Part shown: positions 23,690 through 32,578 of the stretch, one piece after another
Numbering within the stretch: position 1 is the first letter of the stretch
How the letters are laid out: each line of letters starts with the position of its first letter
Assembly: GCA_900768795.1 (NCBI GenBank)
Contig: CAAGEH010000023.1
Span: 86,935-150,934, forward strand
DNA length: 64,000 nt
Direction: 5' to 3'
DNA from: an uncultured Collinsella sp.
GTDB lineage: Bacteria > Actinomycetota > Coriobacteriia > Coriobacteriales > Coriobacteriaceae
Notes under the pieces: generated by a model
Told to the model about the DNA's origin: nothing
Seen by the model: the letters and a program-made list of their open reading frames with translations, nothing else
Database searches by the model: none
Position numbers and translations under genes: made by a program

Positions 23690-25393
23690 CTATCCTATGA
23701 GTCCCATGGCGACGGAGATGAAGGCGATGATCACGCCGACGATGGATTCGCCGCCGAGGAGGCCGCTCGCCACGACAAGACCGCGCTCGTTGTAGGTGGC
23801 GTCGCGCTTCTCCTTCTCGTCTGCCGTGATACCGGCCTTGGCGTCGCGCGCGTCGCGGACCTTGTCATAGACAAGCTTGGCGACAGAGCCCAAAAATGCG
23901 GTAAAGGACATGTAGAACGGCAGGTAAACGCCGAGCCCAACCATCATGGCAGGAAGACCGACCCAGTAGAGTACGATGCCCGCTGCGAGGCCGCCGACGA
24001 ACCAGGGGACGCTCGGGATGCCCGAGACCATCGTGGCCACGACGCTTGCCTGGGCGGCGACGAAGCTCTTGTCGGGGCCGAAGGCGCCGGGGCCGTATGC
24101 GGTGACGAGCGCCATCATGACGGTCGCGGCGACAAGCGCGCCGAGCACGCCGCCGATTGCCTGGCCGATCCACTGCGCACGCGGGTTCGTGCCGAGCACG
24201 GCGCCTGCCTTGAAGTCGTTCATGACGTCGCCTGCAAGGCCGCATGCGACGGCGACGATACCGGCGATAAAAAACAGTTTTACCTGTGCGAGCTGGGCAA
24301 ATGCGGCGACAATCAGCATAACGATGAGGCCGAAGATCTCCATAGGGTCGATGCCCGTCTGGCCGCAGCTCTGCGCGCTCATGATGGTCGTGACGAAGGT
24401 GAGCAGCGTCACCACGACGGCGGGCACGGGACCGAGGCCGAGTGCCATGGCGATAACCACGGCGACCGCGGCGGCACCGATGCCGATGATGCCGGCGTCG
24501 AGTTTGAGCGTGCCCGAAATCAGTGATTCGCTGTCGTTGTCGGAAGCGGTGTCGGCGGTAACGCCGCGCATGATGCCTGCGACCTCGGGGACGATGTCCT
24601 TGAGCACGACGGCGATGCCGGAGCCCATCATAAGGCCCATACCGAGCGACTTGACGATGCCCTGTGAGGTCGCGACGTCAAAGAGGCCGGCCGCGCTGCC
24701 GCCGACGATGATTCCGAAGTTGCCGAGAAGCGCGCCCGCGAACCAGAACGCGACGGGGGCAAAGCCCACCAGGAAACCGACGGAGAGCAGCATCGGCGAG
24801 TTGTAGATGGCAAACGTGATGCCGGGGATGTTGAGCGAGCAGAGCATGCTCGGGATGACGCCCAGCGCGTCGCGCAGCACGCAGTAGATGCCGGCGAGGC
24901 CCATCGAGCCAAAGAGCTGCTTGCCGGTGGAGCCGCCCGCCTCGGTTGCGCGCAACGTCTGAGCTGCGGCGTTGCCGGTCGGGAACTCGAGCGCCGCGTC
25001 CACGATGAAGTGACGGTGGATAAGCGCCGTGGCGAACAGGCCCAGCACTGTACCGGCGAGGGCGATGACGAACATGTCGACCCAGCCCACCTGGTCGCCA
25101 AGGCCGAGCATCCAGGCGCCCGGAATCGTGAAGGCGAGACCGCCGGCGACCATGGCGCCTGCGGACATGATGGTGTGCGTGACATTCGCCTCGTTGAGGC
25201 TCGCGTTGCCCATCAGCTTGAGGAAGAATAGCGAGATGACTGCGGCAAAGATGATCGGCCAGGGAAGGGCTCCCATCTTAAGCGCCGTGTAGGCCGAACT
25301 TGCCGTGATGATGATGCATCCGATGCATCCGATGACGACGCCGCGCGTCGTCAGCTGGCCGCGCATGCTGGCGCGGTCGTTACCTTTGCTCAT
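23690..25393 (-). CDS. OPT-family oligopeptide transporter
   Basis: 567 aa from the ATG at 25393 (AAGGAG five bases upstream). Membrane-spanning throughout, with about fourteen to sixteen hydrophobic helices. It begins with the family block TTRGVVIGCIGCIIITASSAYTALKMG and has NEANVTHTIMSAGAMVAGG and LEFPTGNAAAQTLRATEAGG. The C-terminal half repeats the organisation (GLAGDVMNDFKAGAVLGTNPRAQWIGQ). In bacteria OPT proteins import oligopeptides or, in some cases, metal chelates, with proton coupling. A cytoplasmic loop rich in Asp/Lys (KVRDARDAKAGITADEKEKRD) lies near the C-terminus. Monocistronic; the upstream 346 bases (25394-25739) hold the promoters of this gene and of coaX. Confidence 0.9.
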   Translation of the reverse strand: MSKGNDRASMRGQLTTRGVVIGCIGCIIITASSAYTALKMGALPWPIIFAAVISLFFLKLMGNASLNEANVTHTIMSAGAMVAGGLAFTIPGAWMLGLGDQVGWVDMFVIALAGTVLGLFATALIHRHFIVDAALEFPTGNAAAQTLRATEAGGSTGKQLFGSMGLAGIYCVLRDALGVIPSMLCSLNIPGITFAIYNSPMLLSVGFLVGFAPVAFWFAGALLGNFGIIVGGSAAGLFDVATSQGIVKSLGMGLMMGSGIAVVLKDIVPEVAGIMRGVTADTASDNDSESLISGTLKLDAGIIGIGAAAVAVVIAMALGLGPVPAVVVTLLTFVTTIMSAQSCGQTGIDPMEIFGLIVMLIVAAFAQLAQVKLFFIAGIVAVACGLAGDVMNDFKAGAVLGTNPRAQWIGQAIGGVLGALVAATVMMALVTAYGPGAFGPDKSFVAAQASVVATMVSGIPSVPWFVGGLAAGIVLYWVGLPAMMVGLGVYLPFYMSFTAFLGSVAKLVYDKVRDARDAKAGITADEKEKRDATYNERGLVVASGLLGGESIVGVIIAFISVAMGLIG

Positions 25394-25739
25394 ATGTACT
25401 CCTTTGCGTATATCCGCTTTCCCTAGATGCCGGTTCGCGTCTCCTCGTCTTGAGGAACGTTCCGCGGCGGAAAGTCGGGTTACCTGAGGTCCTGTGCGTG
25501 AGCGCGCGCAAGACCGCGCATCAGTATAGCTCCTTGCCCGTTGCGGCAGCGCAAGAAGGGGCCAACCGATCGAGCGCGCCTGTGTGTTGCGGGTTTGTTT
25601 TCACGCCTGCACCGCGGTTTCGCTTTTGCGTAACGCTCTACAGGCTAACGCTCTACGGGTCAGCTTTCGTGCGGTGTCTGCTCCGGGCTTTGCGCCCTGC
25701 TACACTGTGAGCCGTGCGAACGCAATTTCGGAGGTCTCC
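25394..25739. other. Intergenic region between divergent OPT and coaX genes
   Basis: 346 bases with no gene. The only structure I can point to is a short direct repeat, TAACGCTCTAC, at 25631-25641 and 25646-25656, and a GGAGG ribosome site just before the coaX ATG. Confidence 0.5.
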
Positions 25740-26726
25740 ATGAAACAGCTCGTCAACCCGATTCTCGCTATCGATGTGGGCAACACGGCAACGCGGTTCG
25801 GTCTGTTCACGGCGGATGACCTCGAGGTTTCGGAGCCTTACGGAACCTGGGAGGTCACTACGCCCGGACATCTCACCACCGACGAAGCGCGCATGTTCAT
25901 CGCCGATGGTTTTTGCGGGGCGAGCGGTGCGACCGTATCACCCGCGTCCGTGGTGCATGCGCCCGAGCGACTCTCGGCGGGCTGCATTATCTCGTGCGTG
26001 GTGCCCACGCTTACCGACTCCATTCAGCAGGCGGCGGGCCAGCTCTTCTCCCAGCGCCCGCGCACAGTGGGGCCGGGGCTCAAGACGGGTCTCAAGATGC
26101 GCTATGACGACCCGGCGGAGGTCGGCCCCGATCGCATTGCCGACGCGGTCGCCGCACGCGACACCTACGGTGCTCCCTCGGTCGTTGTCGATCTGGGTAC
26201 CACCACGAACATCGAGGTTATCGATGATAAGGGTGCTTTTGCGGGTGGTCTCATCGCGCCGGGGTTGGCACTGGGCGCCCGCTCGCTTTCGGCTGCCGCC
26301 GCGCGTCTTCCGCAGCTCGATTTGCGTGCGCCGGCGCATGTGATCGGGCGTTCCACGCGCGAGGCGATGCGTGCGGGGGTCGTTCTCGGCGAGGCGGCGC
26401 GCATCGACGGGCTTCTCACCATGGTCGAGGCTGAGCTCGGGGTCCTGCCCGCTTCGACCACGCCTGCCGTTTCCGATGGACTCGCGGCTTCTACCGGTGC
26501 TCGCACCGGCTCCCGCAACTGCGCCTGTCGACCTCGCTCCGACGCCGACAGGCGCTCAGATGCACCCTGCATGTCCAACACGTCGGCGCTTCCTATCGTC
26601 ATCACAGGCGAGCACGCCTCCTCTATGGCAACGTTGCTCAAGCATAGCGTGCGGGTGGACGATACGCTGACGCTGCGCGGTCTCGCCCTGCTCTGGCGCA
26701 ACAACTGCGCCGCTGCGCGCGCATAA
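25740..26726 (+). CDS. coaX: Type III pantothenate kinase, with an unusual internal insertion
   Basis: Phosphorylates pantothenate, the first step of CoA synthesis, in the cytoplasm. Start at the ATG at 25740 (GGAGG nearby). The motifs are AIDVGNTATRFGLF (residues 10-23), GPDRIADAVAA, VVDLGTTTNIEVID and GGLIAPGL; in most CoaX the second phosphate loop is DxGTAxT, so TTTN is a mild variant. The protein is 328 aa against about 255-265 for the family. The excess is a stretch of roughly 50 residues (about 238-287) after MVEAELGVLPA, rich in Ala, Ser, Thr, Arg and Cys, before the conserved IVITGEHAS segment and LTLRGLALLW end. In the next frame the same bases encode a Pro/Ala-rich linker, so two compensating frameshifts are conceivable. 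The 3' end is partly duplicated downstream. Confidence 0.88.
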   Translation: MKQLVNPILAIDVGNTATRFGLFTADDLEVSEPYGTWEVTTPGHLTTDEARMFIADGFCGASGATVSPASVVHAPERLSAGCIISCVVPTLTDSIQQAAGQLFSQRPRTVGPGLKTGLKMRYDDPAEVGPDRIADAVAARDTYGAPSVVVDLGTTTNIEVIDDKGAFAGGLIAPGLALGARSLSAAAARLPQLDLRAPAHVIGRSTREAMRAGVVLGEAARIDGLLTMVEAELGVLPASTTPAVSDGLAASTGARTGSRNCACRPRSDADRRSDAPCMSNTSALPIVITGEHASSMATLLKHSVRVDDTLTLRGLALLWRNNCAAARA

Positions 26727-26805
26727 AGATCTGCATTGCACGTGCACGGTGCGTACAAGAGGCTCCTCGCCAACGCCGCTGCGCGCGCATAAAGATCTGC
26801 ATTGC
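26708..26805. repeat. 32-bp direct repeat duplicating the coaX 3' end
   Basis: A 32-base sequence starting CGCCGCTGCGCGCGCATAAA occurs at 26708-26739, covering the coaX stop codon, and again at 26774-26805, identical. The offset is 66 bases. The second copy is outside any gene and lies before the dCMP deaminase. Confidence 0.8.
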
Positions 26806-26873
26806 GGGTACGACAGGCTACAATGTCTGCCTAGATATGCATCGATTATGTTGAAATCTCGATGGGAGCGACC

Positions 26874-27344
26874 ATGCCGAGCAAACGCGAAAACGTAATC
26901 AGCTGGGATGAGTTCTTCATGCGCGTCGCCATCGCCGCAAAGCTGCGCAGCAAGGATCCCAACACGCAGGTGGGCGCATGCATCGCGAGCACCAACCACC
27001 GCATTCTTTCAGTTGGCTATAACGGCACGCCCTCCGCCCTCAACGACGACGATTTCCCCTGGGGAACCTCCGATGATCCGCTTGAGGACAAGCACAACTA
27101 CGTGGTACATGCCGAGGCGAACGCCGTGCTCAACTATCGCGGCAGCCTGCAGGACCTTGAGGGCTCCACGGTGTACGTCACGCTGTTCCCTTGCCACGAC
27201 TGCGCGAAAATCCTGGCGCAGGTCGGCGTGGGCGAGGTCGTTTATCAGGACGATAAGTACGCCGATACCGATGATGGGCGCATCAGCCGCCGCATACTCG
27301 ATTCGTGCGGTATCAAGTACCGCCAGGCTATCGTGGAGGCATGA
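26874..27344 (+). CDS. dCMP deaminase (cytidine/deoxycytidylate deaminase family)
   Basis: 156 aa from the ATG at 26874 (GGGAG five bases upstream; an earlier ATG at 26862 overlaps that site). Zinc ligands H79 with catalytic E81 (HAEANAVLN) and C107/C110 (FPCHDCAK) are all present. The N-terminus (SWDEFFMRVAIAAKLRSKDPNTQVGACI) is that of deoxycytidylate deaminases and ComEB, which turn dCMP into dUMP to feed thymidylate synthesis. Family length matches. Likely single gene or head of a run with the NifU gene 102 bases downstream. Confidence 0.9.
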   Translation: MPSKRENVISWDEFFMRVAIAAKLRSKDPNTQVGACIASTNHRILSVGYNGTPSALNDDDFPWGTSDDPLEDKHNYVVHAEANAVLNYRGSLQDLEGSTVYVTLFPCHDCAKILAQVGVGEVVYQDDKYADTDDGRISRRILDSCGIKYRQAIVEA

Positions 27345-27446
27345 CGCTCAGTTGTATATGCGTCTCGCGTGCGCGGTGCGTGTAGTACCATGTGCAGAAA
27401 CATTTGAGACTTCCGGGCTGCGTGCCCGTTTGCGAAAGGAGCCCTT

Positions 27447-27722
27447 GTGGCAGTAAACGAAGAGCTTCTCAAGAAGGTTCTTGACGAGATCCGTCCTAAT
27501 CTTCAGGCCGACGGCGGCGATATGAATTACCTCGGGGTCGACGACGAGGGCGTCGTCAAGCTCGAGCTTCAGGGCGCTTGCGCCGGCTGCCCCATGAGCT
27601 CGCTCACCATCTCCATGGGTGTCGAGCGCATCCTCAAGGAGCACGTGCCCGGCGTCACGCGCGTCGAGGCCGTCAACAACGGCGAGGCGTCCGACCTCTA
27701 CGACGAATACGCTCCGTTCTAG
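27447..27722 (+). CDS. NifU C-terminal-domain Fe-S scaffold protein
   Basis: 91 aa from a GTG at 27447 (AAAGGAG five bases upstream). A single NifU_C (Nfu-like) domain. The cluster-binding pair is C45 and C48 in GACAGCPMSSLTIS. These small proteins carry or deliver Fe-S clusters in the cytoplasm. There is no IscU-like N-terminal domain. The next gene, lgt, starts nine bases after the stop, so they are co-transcribed. Confidence 0.92.
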   Translation: MAVNEELLKKVLDEIRPNLQADGGDMNYLGVDDEGVVKLELQGACAGCPMSSLTISMGVERILKEHVPGVTRVEAVNNGEASDLYDEYAPF

Positions 27723-27731
27723 GTTGCCAAC

Positions 27732-28574
27732 GTGCTTAACGAGCTTTATAACAGCCTGAGCCCCATCGCGTTCTCCGCAGGTCCCATCACGATTTACTGG
27801 TACGGCCTCGCGTATATCGTCGGATCGATTTTGACAGGTGTGGTGATGTATCGCACGCAGCGCCGTTGGGGCTTCGATATCACGATCGACGATCTGGTCA
27901 CGATCGTCGTGGGCGTCGTGTTCGGCCTGCTCATCGGCGCACGCCTGTTTTACGTCGTGTTTTACGGCGACGGTTACTACTTTGCCCATCCGCTCGAGAT
28001 CCTAGCGGTCAACAAGGGCGGCATGAGCTTTCACGGTGGTCTTGTGGGTGGCGCTCTCGGCGGCGCGATCGTTTGCCGCTGGCTCAAGATTTCCGCCTGG
28101 ACGATTGCCGACCTTGCGGTTTGCGGTGCGCCGCTCGCGCTCTGCTTGGGGCGTTGCGCCAATTTTGTCAACGGCGAGCTTTGGGGAAAGCCCTGCGGCG
28201 ATTTTCCGCTCGGCGTTGTCTTTGGTGGAACCGCCGGCGACATGCCACGTCATCCCTCGCAGCTCTACGAGGCGTTTCTCGAAGGCGTCGTCTTGTTCTG
28301 CCTGCTTCAGGCGCTGAGTCGCAAAAAGCCGCTGCTGCCTCAGGGTACGTTTATAGGCGTGTTCGTCATGTGCTACGGAATCGTTCGTTTTCTTATCGAG
28401 TTCGTGCGTGTGCCCGATGCCCAACTCGGTTACCTTTTCGGCGGCGTTATTACCATGGGCCAGTTGCTTTCGCTTCCGCTTGTCGTGATTGGTCTGGTGC
28501 TTGTTATATGTGCGCACAAGCTCAACCGCCCTCAGCGCATGTATCTCGAGGACGCGGAGGAAGTGCATGACTGA
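27732..28574 (+). CDS. lgt: Prolipoprotein diacylglyceryl transferase
   Basis: 280-aa inner-membrane enzyme that moves diacylglycerol from phosphatidylglycerol onto the lipobox Cys of prolipoproteins. GTG start at 27732, nine bases after the NifU stop, with a weak ribosome site. Seen: YWYGLAYIVGSILTG at the N-terminus, GGMSFHGGLVGG with the conserved His, the Lgt signature GRCANFVNGELWGKPCG (about residues 137-153), and HPSQLYEAFLEG. About seven membrane helices. The last codons overlap the start of the next gene by eight bases. Confidence 0.93.
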   Translation: MLNELYNSLSPIAFSAGPITIYWYGLAYIVGSILTGVVMYRTQRRWGFDITIDDLVTIVVGVVFGLLIGARLFYVVFYGDGYYFAHPLEILAVNKGGMSFHGGLVGGALGGAIVCRWLKISAWTIADLAVCGAPLALCLGRCANFVNGELWGKPCGDFPLGVVFGGTAGDMPRHPSQLYEAFLEGVVLFCLLQALSRKKPLLPQGTFIGVFVMCYGIVRFLIEFVRVPDAQLGYLFGGVITMGQLLSLPLVVIGLVLVICAHKLNRPQRMYLEDAEEVHD

Positions 28575-30894
28575 AAAGCCATGTAAGCAAACACCCGCCG
28601 CTTCCGGTTCGCGCAGGCCCCGCCGTATCGAATCCGGTTCCGCTTCCTCCGAGGAGACGCGCTCGTTTATGCGCGTCAAAGGCGCCGCGCGCAGATTCTG
28701 GTTTAAGCACTATCCCGCAATGCAAACGCTCGCCGCGTTTGCTCTGGCGCTGCTTGCGACCTGTGCGTTTTCGCTCAACCCGACAACGGTGAGCAACGGC
28801 GACGTGCTTATGGTCGACCCGCATGCTCAGGGCGCCTACTTTATCTGCCTCGAAGTGCTCATGTCGTTTGCGGGTCATGTCGACGCCGTTGTCCTGCTAT
28901 CGCTCACGTGCCTTCTGACCTTGCCGTTTCGGTATGTGTTCTTTGGACGGCGCGACTCGATTCGCCCGTCGGTCGTGATTCCGGCGGCAGCATTCGCCAT
29001 CGTGATGACGGTGGGGAAGAGTTACGACCTCACCAACGGTGCCGACCTGATTTTTAAAAGCCATGCGTACTTTGTCGATTCGTGCATCGCGACCGTCGGC
29101 TGGTATCTCCTTGCGCATATCGGCTTTTACCTGATCTACGAATGCCTCGATTGGATGAGTCTGCATTTCGTCGAGTTCTCCGAATCGCGTTATGGGCGCG
29201 TTTGGCAGCTTGCGGACTTTATCTTTAACCGGCATCCCTTTGTGATTCCGCTCGCGGTCATCGTGTTTTGCTGGGCGCCGACGTTTATCGCGTCCATGCC
29301 CGGTCTCTTTATGGGCGACACGGGCGCGCAGATTCGCCAATGGTTCAACTATCCCGAGGGCACGAGCGATTATCTCAACCTCATCGACCCCAACGTGCGT
29401 CTCAACGGGCACCATCCCGTGGTGCACACGGCGCTTGTCGGCAGCTGCGTTCAACTGGGAATCACGCTGTTCAACAATGAGAACGTCGGCGTGTTCATCT
29501 ATACCGTGCTGCAATTCAGCGTCACGGCGCTGTGTGTCGCCTACCTTATCTGCACGCTCACAAAATTGAAATGCGGCATGGTCGCCCGTTCTACGGTGCT
29601 CATGTTCTACCTGTTCATGCCCATGTTCTCGAACTATGCGGTGCTGCTTACCAAGGACGTGCTCTTTGCCGACTTCTTGCTTCTGCTCGTTATCCAGATG
29701 GTGCGGCTGATATCGACGCGCGTGCATTTTGCCTGGCATGATTGGCTGCTCTTTTGCGTGGGCGCGCTGGGCACGGCGTTTTTCCGCAACGGCGGCGTGG
29801 CGCTCGTGCTTGTCGCATGCGCGGCGTCGGCCGTGGTGTGCGCTTTCGATTTGAGGCGCCTGCGCGTCGCCGCGCGCTGGACGAAAGGCCGCGGGGTGCC
29901 GAAGGATGGCGCTGCTGAGGACGGCGCTGCTTGCGAGCTTGCCGATGCGGACAAGGTTTCCGAGAACCTGGGATCCTCCGACGCGGAGATGACCTCCGTT
30001 GCGGCAGACGCTTCCTCGTCGGTGCACCCTTCTTTGGGCTTCTTGCGCCTGCGCGTGATGGGCCCGCTTGCGATCCTTGCCGTGGCGGCGACACTGTCGT
30101 GGGCTTTTTCGAACGTCTTCATGCCCGCGTACCATATCACGCCCGGTTCAAAACGTGAGGTCCTTTCTGTTCCGTTCCAGATGACGGCCCGTTTCGTTCA
30201 AAAACACGACGGCCGCCATTCCGGCCTGCCCAGAGGCAATGACGACGGTCTGGTCACGCCCGAGGAGCGCGAGGCGATCGACCGCGTGCTCCGCTATTCG
30301 GACCTCGGCCTGCGCTATGACCCCGACAAGGCCGACGCGGTCAAGAACTGCTACAACGAGGACGCATCGCCCAAGGACATCCGCGAGTATTTTCACGTGT
30401 GGGCGGAGATGTTCTCCAAAGACCCCGAGAGCTACGTCTCGGCGTTCATCAATAACTACTACGGGTATTTCTATCCCAGCTCAAAGGATGTCTGGACCTA
30501 CGGCACCGCGTTTTCGGCGGAGGTCATGGCGAGTCAGGAGAACCGTACGTACTTCGATTTCAGGCCGTATGATGCGCCTGTCGTCCATTTCTTCAATATG
30601 GTCGTCAACATCTATCGTGTCGCAATCCAGCGCATTCCGCTGCTGTCGCTCTTCATGTGCTCCGCAACGTACGTGTGGCTCATGATTTTGGTGACGATCT
30701 ACTTGCTGCGCAACCGCGAATGGCGCTCGATCTCGATCTGGATTCCCCTGTGGGCGGTGCTGGGCATCTGCCTTATCGGTCCGTGCAACGGTTCGACCTA
30801 CATGCGCTACATCTACCCCGTGCTCTTCATCGTCCCGTTTGTTGCCGCGGTGACGGTCACGTGGCCGAGGCCGGTTTCCAAGCCGCGCATCTAG
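28567..30894 (+). CDS. Large multi-pass membrane protein (DUF6020-like)
   Basis: 775 aa from the ATG at 28567 (GGAGGAAGTGC upstream), overlapping the lgt stop. Ten or more hydrophobic segments, grouped at about residues 45-250 and 330-470, then a large loop (about 530-690) and two or three C-terminal helices. Recognisable segments are PGLFMGDTGAQIRQWFNYPEGTSDYLN followed by NGHHPVVHTALVG, and FSNYAVLLTKDVLFADFLL, the type of motif seen in DUF6020 membrane proteins of Coriobacteriia and other Gram-positives, which resemble GT-C glycosyltransferases. A low-complexity acidic/Ala segment (about residues 440-485) breaks the middle. Translational coupling to lgt suggests a lipid or cell-surface role; function is unknown. 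Confidence 0.7.
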   Translation: MTEKPCKQTPAASGSRRPRRIESGSASSEETRSFMRVKGAARRFWFKHYPAMQTLAAFALALLATCAFSLNPTTVSNGDVLMVDPHAQGAYFICLEVLMSFAGHVDAVVLLSLTCLLTLPFRYVFFGRRDSIRPSVVIPAAAFAIVMTVGKSYDLTNGADLIFKSHAYFVDSCIATVGWYLLAHIGFYLIYECLDWMSLHFVEFSESRYGRVWQLADFIFNRHPFVIPLAVIVFCWAPTFIASMPGLFMGDTGAQIRQWFNYPEGTSDYLNLIDPNVRLNGHHPVVHTALVGSCVQLGITLFNNENVGVFIYTVLQFSVTALCVAYLICTLTKLKCGMVARSTVLMFYLFMPMFSNYAVLLTKDVLFADFLLLLVIQMVRLISTRVHFAWHDWLLFCVGALGTAFFRNGGVALVLVACAASAVVCAFDLRRLRVAARWTKGRGVPKDGAAEDGAACELADADKVSENLGSSDAEMTSVAADASSSVHPSLGFLRLRVMGPLAILAVAATLSWAFSNVFMPAYHITPGSKREVLSVPFQMTARFVQKHDGRHSGLPRGNDDGLVTPEEREAIDRVLRYSDLGLRYDPDKADAVKNCYNEDASPKDIREYFHVWAEMFSKDPESYVSAFINNYYGYFYPSSKDVWTYGTAFSAEVMASQENRTYFDFRPYDAPVVHFFNMVVNIYRVAIQRIPLLSLFMCSATYVWLMILVTIYLLRNREWRSISIWIPLWAVLGICLIGPCNGSTYMRYIYPVLFIVPFVAAVTVTWPRPVSKPRI

Positions 30895-31051
30895 TCGCGG
30901 CGTGCGGCACCGACGCGTATCGATTGCGTGCAGCTCAAAAGGGGGCTTTATATACGCCGCCACGTGGTATATCATGCATCAACGTATGTTTATTGTTCCT
31001 GCACGGTGATTCTCTTCGTGCGGGGTTTGTTCGTGAATAAAGGAGACTCGC

Positions 31052-31861
31052 ATGTCCGGACACTCTAAGTGGGCCACTACCAAGCATCGTAAGGGCGCGC
31101 AGGACGCTAAGCGTTCCGCCCTGTTCTCCAAGCTGAGCCGTAACATTACCGTTGCAGCCCGTGTTGGAAACGATCCCAACCCGGACAACAATGCCTCCCT
31201 TGCCGCCGCTGTCGCTAAGGCAAAGGCTCAGTCCATGCCTAAGGACAAGATCAAGTCCGCTATCGACAAGGCATTTGGTGCCGGCGCCGATGCCGCCGTG
31301 TATGAGAACATCGTGTACGAGGGCTACGGTCCCGCAGGTGTCGCCCTTTACGTCGAGTGCCTGACCGACAACCGTAACCGCACCGCTGCCGATGTTCGTT
31401 CCGCCTTCACCCATGCAGGCGGCAACTTGGGCACTTCCGGTTCCGTTGCCTTCCAGTTCGAGCGCAAGGGCCAGATCGTCGTTGCCAAGGAGATTCTCGA
31501 CCCCAATGCCAAGAAAGAGACCATGATGGCCAACGGTGCTGCCGGCGACGAGGACGAGTTCATGATGGCCGTTGCCGAGGCAGACGGTGAGGATTACGAG
31601 GACGCCGGCGATCAGTGGGTCGTCACCACTGCCCCCAACGACCTCATGGCCGTTTCCAAGTCTCTCGAGGAGCAGGGCATCGAGGTCAAGGGCTCCGAGC
31701 TCACGATGATTCCGACCACTCCGACCGAGGTCTCCGGTGCCGATGCCAAGAAGGTTCAGCGCCTTATCGACCGCCTCGAGGAACTCGACGACGTTCAGGA
31801 CGTCTACAGCACCATGGACATGACCGACGAGGTTCTCGCTGCTCTCGAGGAAGAGGAGTAA
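31052..31861 (+). CDS. YebC/PmpR-family regulator or translation factor
   Basis: 269 aa, start at the ATG at 31052 (AAAGGAG upstream). The full family pattern is visible: MSGHSKWATTKHRKGAQDAKR at the start, NPDNNASLAAAVAKAKAQSMPKD, YEGYGPAGVALYVECLTDNRNRT and NLGTSGSVAFQFERKG, with the acidic C-terminal domain. YebC proteins bind DNA in some species and have recently been linked to translation of difficult (proline-rich) stretches. Bases before it (30895-31051) contain no gene. A hairpin follows at 31917-31957. Confidence 0.93.
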   Translation: MSGHSKWATTKHRKGAQDAKRSALFSKLSRNITVAARVGNDPNPDNNASLAAAVAKAKAQSMPKDKIKSAIDKAFGAGADAAVYENIVYEGYGPAGVALYVECLTDNRNRTAADVRSAFTHAGGNLGTSGSVAFQFERKGQIVVAKEILDPNAKKETMMANGAAGDEDEFMMAVAEADGEDYEDAGDQWVVTTAPNDLMAVSKSLEEQGIEVKGSELTMIPTTPTEVSGADAKKVQRLIDRLEELDDVQDVYSTMDMTDEVLAALEEEE

Positions 31862-31916
31862 TCCTTCCGAGACGAGTCGCGCGCATCTGCGCAACCTTAA
31901 CTCAATGTAAGCATTA

Positions 31917-31957
31917 GAGCCGGACGTATGCAGCAAGTCGCCGCATGCGCCCGGCTC
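31917..31957 (+). terminator. Hairpin after yebC
   Basis: GAGCCGG ACGTATGC pairs with GCATGCGCCCGGCTC over 14 of 15 positions. There is no clear T tract; GCTTATAAT follows and could serve as the -10 of the next operon. Confidence 0.45.
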
Positions 31958-32026
31958 GCTTATAATAGGTGCTCAAGCCAGTGACATGTGGCTTGTTTAA
32001 ACATCGCTTATCCGAAAGGGGTGCCC

Positions 32027-32578
32027 GTGCGCGCTTTAAAGCGAATCATCGCATTTATCTATCTCGCATGCGCCGCGTGCGCAATCGGTGCGGTCGTGGG
32101 CATGCTGTTCACCCCGTATTCTCCCTACATCACGCTTGCCCTGCGGCACGATAACGATGTGCGCTTGGCCATGGCGGTGGGGCTTAGCGTTTTAAGCCTC
32201 GGCGTGCTCATCTCGTGGGCGCGCATGACGTTTACGCGCAAGCCCGTCTCCTGCGTGCATCCCGCCGGCGACAAGCGCATCGAGGTGAGCCTTGCCGCCA
32301 TCGAGTCGTGCGCACGCACGGCGGCGACCGAGGCTGCCGATGTCATGGTCGAGAACGTCGAGGGCAAGATTGTGGGGAAGGCCGGCGCCGAGGTCAAACT
32401 CAAACTCGACATCATTGCTTTTACCGAGCAGGGGCTCGCTGAGCTCGGCTCGAAGATCGAATCTCATGTCGTTTCGGCGTGTGAGGCGTTTTTGGGCACG
32501 GACGGCGTGAGCTGCCGCGTGCGCTTTCTGCCCGCGCGAACGACTTCGCAGACCAAGGAGGTCACCGATGAGCGATAG
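32027..32578 (+). CDS. AmaP-like alkaline-shock membrane anchor protein
   Basis: 183 aa from a GTG at 32027 (AAAGGGG upstream). Two hydrophobic segments (about residues 5-30 and 40-63) form a hairpin, followed by an Asp23-like cytosolic domain (KRIEVSLAAIESCARTAATEAA ... GLAELGSKIESHVV). This is the AmaP arrangement, in which the protein tethers Asp23 to the membrane. It is the first of three genes (this, the DUF2273-like gene overlapping by eleven bases, and asp23 15 bases on) that make up the envelope-stress module known from Staphylococcus and its relatives. Confidence 0.85.
   Translation: MRALKRIIAFIYLACAACAIGAVVGMLFTPYSPYITLALRHDNDVRLAMAVGLSVLSLGVLISWARMTFTRKPVSCVHPAGDKRIEVSLAAIESCARTAATEAADVMVENVEGKIVGKAGAEVKLKLDIIAFTEQGLAELGSKIESHVVSACEAFLGTDGVSCRVRFLPARTTSQTKEVTDER

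Noticed and set aside
23501..24526. A 341-codon plus-strand frame running into the OPT gene
   Set aside because: Asp/His/Gly-rich product with no motifs; it overlaps the real OPT coding sequence on the other strand.
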